Source: JBLRWS01 sp047921075 (GTDB lineage: Bacteria; Bacteroidota; Rhodothermia; Balneolales; Balneolaceae). From it: a stretch of DNA of 8,250 bases. The notes beneath the pieces were generated by a model that saw nothing but the letters and a program-made list of their open reading frames with translations, searched no databases and was not told where the DNA came from. Position numbers and translations under genes: made by a program. The stretch's first letter is position 1; each line of letters opens with the position of its first letter. Below are positions 6,739 through 8,250 of this stretch, piece by piece. The stretch lies in NCBI GenBank assembly GCA_047921075.1, contig JBLRWS010000087.1:1-8250 (forward strand), read 5' to 3'.

Positions 6739-7884
6739 GCGCAGCAGTTCCCTTGCACGATTCCGAAGCGCGGTATCACTTCGTTGATTGGCCGCCACCC
6801 TCAGCTTTTCGCGCGCCAGATCCGGTTGATGCATCTGCATGGCAGTGCGCCCGTAATGAAAGCTGCTTACATTATAAGTCTGCCTTGTTTCATCGTTTGG
6901 AAGTTGAAGGCTCGCTTGCTGCGACATCCTGAACGCCTCCAGCGCCTCGGGCCATCGCCCTTGCCGGTGCAAGGCAATACCATGAAACAGATACAGCTCC
7001 TCTTGCAGAGTAACGGCGTGTGCCAGCTGTTCCCGTTCCCAGCGTTCCAGGATTTTCGGCACCACCCGATCGATTTCCTGAACCCGGCCGGCCATGGTCA
7101 GTGCCCGCACATAAAGCCGCTGGTAGTAGGCGTTATCCGGAAAACGGTTTGCCAGTTCCTGAAGATACCGAAGCCCGGCAGGGCTGTCGTTTTCATAGTT
7201 GATGTGAATAATGCCCAAAAAGTAGGTGGCCTCAGCGCCGGAAAAAATAGCGTTTTGCTTGGCGGTTTCGAGACGTTGCAGCCCATCCTGCCGGTCTCCG
7301 TGGGGCATCAGCCATCGGAATGGGCGCAGAACCGGGTAGGCGTCGGGCAGATAATCGGCATAATAGAGGCTCATCCCCTCCGTGAAGTGGTTGTCGGGAA
7401 AACCCGGGCGGGATGCAGAGAGCGTCTGATACAGATCGTAGGCGCGTTTCCCAAGGCGAACCGCCGTTACCCACTCCTCCCGGTTTGCGTGATGGCGGGC
7501 CATATAGCCATTGGCAATGGCGCGAATCAACAACCCATCGGGATGACCCGGCTCTTGCTGTAAAAGCCGCCCCGCCTGATAATCTGCTCTGGCTAATGTT
7601 TCCAAAAGCGCATCGTCGTGTGACCGGTCTTCCAGATCGTTCAGTACCACCCACCAGATCTCCATGGCATCCCAAACCATCCAGATGGGATGGGCGGGAA
7701 AGTCGCGATGCCACTCCCGCATGATCTCCCGTGCCGTCTCGGGCTGCGCATTGTAGAGTGTGGAAATGGCGCGTTGTGCATCCGACTGAAAACGATCATC
7801 ATCCAGCAACACCGGCGTTTGTGCCGGGGCCGTAACGGCTGTCGTAAAAATCAGAATTGCGATACAAAGAGTGCGAGTAATCAT
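6730..7884 (-). CDS. Secreted tetratricopeptide-repeat protein of unknown function
   Basis: The protein has 384 residues. An N-terminal signal peptide (residues 1-21, ending APA before QTPVLL) suggests a periplasmic or outer-membrane-associated location. There is no lipobox cysteine at the cleavage site. The remainder is almost all helical. The best TPR units are about 216-249 (ATYFLGIIHINYEN, then GLRYLQELANRFPD), 251-268 and 296-325 (LYLFHGIALHRQGRW, then PEALEAFRMSQQ), with a further pair near 340-370. The N-terminal part (33-130) has degenerate helical pairs with a Trp-rich stretch, PIWMVWDAMEIWW (66-78). TPR arrays bind partner proteins; no enzymatic domain is seen. The ATG is favoured because the signal peptide starts there; no Shine-Dalgarno is evident. 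The gene overlaps NRDE tail to tail by nine bases. Confidence 0.85.
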   Translation of the reverse strand: MITRTLCIAILIFTTAVTAPAQTPVLLDDDRFQSDAQRAISTLYNAQPETAREIMREWHRDFPAHPIWMVWDAMEIWWVVLNDLEDRSHDDALLETLARADYQAGRLLQQEPGHPDGLLIRAIANGYMARHHANREEWVTAVRLGKRAYDLYQTLSASRPGFPDNHFTEGMSLYYADYLPDAYPVLRPFRWLMPHGDRQDGLQRLETAKQNAIFSGAEATYFLGIIHINYENDSPAGLRYLQELANRFPDNAYYQRLYVRALTMAGRVQEIDRVVPKILERWEREQLAHAVTLQEELYLFHGIALHRQGRWPEALEAFRMSQQASLQLPNDETRQTYNVSSFHYGRTAMQMHQPDLAREKLRVAANQRSDTALRNRARELLRSL

Positions 7885-8104
7885 GCGCCGGACGGCTTGT
7901 TTTGCAAAAAACGGACGGCTATTCGAAATCGTGCCTGCCTGAAAAGCCGCTGCCTGATAAGGTACCTAAATATTTGCATCCGGTTTCTGAATCTGATCGG
8001 GAAAAACTATATTCGTTTTGCACACAGGAAAAGGGGGCTATTTATTTTCTGTCCTTGAGAGGTGTGCGTCAAAATTCTGCAACCGTTTATAAAGAAAAAA
8101 AAGT
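7885..8104. other. Divergent intergenic region at the right side
   Basis: This 220-bp stretch separates the leftward TPR gene from the rightward partial gene and should carry promoters for both. Besides the repeat element near its left end, a possible + strand promoter is TTGCAC (8018-8023) with a TATTTA-like -10 (8039-8044), at a short 15-base spacing. GC falls along it, from roughly 43% at 7981-8040 to 33% at 8041-8100. It ends in an A-rich leader (AAAGAAAAAAAAGT) before the ATG at 8105. Confidence 0.4.
7889..7920. repeat. Direct repeats bracketing a palindrome upstream of the TPR gene
   Basis: Two identical 9-bp copies of CGGACGGCT (7889-7897 and 7912-7920) flank the perfect 10-bp palindrome TTTTGCAAAA (7900-7909), with two bases on each side. 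The element begins four bases upstream of the TPR start codon (leftward gene), in its leader or promoter. The repeat spacing of 23 bp is about two helical turns, as expected for two protein subunits on one face. It may be an operator or occur by chance. Confidence 0.4.
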
Positions 8105-8108
8105 ATGA
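7902..8108 (+). CDS. Doubtful small ORF overlapping the right-edge gene by ATGA
   Basis: A 68-residue frame opens with TTG at 7902 and ends with TGA at 8106-8108. That stop overlaps the next start codon at 8105 in the coupled form ATGA. The C-terminal part (SDREKLYSFCTQEKGAIYF, then LSLRGVRQNSATVYKEKKV) is plausible protein, but no domain, signal peptide or membrane segment is seen. There is no ATG start and no Shine-Dalgarno. Its first part also overlaps the TPR gene's probable control region, so a later internal start or no expression at all is equally likely. The only positive evidence is the ATGA overlap and the shared AT-rich composition of its second half. Confidence 0.22.
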   Translation: MQKTDGYSKSCLPEKPLPDKVPKYLHPVSESDREKLYSFCTQEKGAIYFLSLRGVRQNSATVYKEKKV

Positions 8109-8250
8109 TTTCAAAAAAGCTAATCAGAAATTTTTTTCTCGAACAATTCAATGACACAAGTGCATTTTTTCTGTATAAAGAGTATCAGCTTCTGGATGAA
8201 AATCGGTTCAGCGAATTTATTGAGGGGCAGGTGCAAAAATCAAAAAAACG
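8105..8250 (+). CDS. Unidentified AT-rich gene, N-terminal fragment (runs off the window)
   Basis: The ATG at 8105 opens a frame with no stop to the window end, giving 48 complete codons. The protein starts MISKKLIRNFFLEQFNDTSA, then FFLYKEYQLLDENRFSEFI and EGQVQKSKK. It is rich in Lys, Phe, Asn and Glu, with no signal peptide or membrane helix, so it is probably cytosolic and helical at its start. I do not recognise the family. Counted GC over these 146 bases is 48 (33%), much lower than the genes to the left, which is typical of accessory or recently acquired genes. The A-rich leader before the ATG fits SD-independent initiation. The short open stretch limits confidence, but codon-level composition and the clean ATG support a real gene. 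Confidence 0.6.
   Translation, partial: MISKKLIRNFFLEQFNDTSAFFLYKEYQLLDENRFSEFIEGQVQKSKK

Noticed and set aside
6784..7563. Long rightward open frame (259 codons) opposite the TPR gene
   Set aside because: It lies entirely antisense to a well-supported signal-peptide/TPR protein, shows no domain, and is a GC-rich shadow frame.
7690..8058. Rightward frame of 122 codons across the TPR start and the intergenic region
   Set aside because: The first half is antisense to the TPR signal peptide region, the composition is Cys/Arg-rich like a shadow frame, and no initiation signal is seen.

Overview
The window looks like chromosomal DNA from a Gram-negative marine or saline bacterium, most likely Balneolota/Rhodothermota or nearby Bacteroidota. 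The reasons are an outer-membrane TonB-dependent receptor, signal-peptide proteins, a large membrane SpoIIE-type phosphatase, and mostly weak or absent Shine-Dalgarno sequences ahead of the starts. This placement is an inference from protein style, not a database match. Most of the window is GC-rich by local counts (about 57-65% in sampled lines). The last ~150 bases fall to about 33%.

Layout, left to right. (1) The C-terminal two-thirds or less of a FecA-like TonB-dependent receptor (+). (2) A gap of ~140 bp ending in a perfect 8-bp inverted repeat that contains the Shine-Dalgarno of the next gene. (3) A YeeZ-like atypical SDR protein (+). Its stop overlaps, tail to tail, the end of (4) a leftward three-gene unit. 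In transcription order this unit encodes an 857-residue polytopic SpoIIE/PP2C phosphatase, a secreted WCPYC thioredoxin-like protein and a DtxR/MntR-family metal-dependent regulator. (5) A 116-bp divergent control region with a perfect TATAAT flanked by two dyads. (6) An NRDE/TANGO2-family protein (+), again overlapping tail to tail with (7) a secreted TPR protein (-). (8) A control region with a symmetric repeat element upstream of the TPR gene. (9) The start of an unidentified AT-rich gene (+) that runs off the window, with a doubtful small ORF overlapping it by ATGA.

How the genes might work together: several of them touch metal handling or redox state. These are the iron-type receptor, the metal sensor, the TANGO2 protein (linked to heme in eukaryotes) and the extracytoplasmic thioredoxin. 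The phosphatase/thioredoxin/metal-regulator operon is the most suggestive unit, because it could couple an envelope signal to both partner-switch phosphatase output and metal-responsive transcription. That link is inferred from gene order only. No RNA genes, CRISPR arrays, insertion sequences or complete mobile elements were seen.
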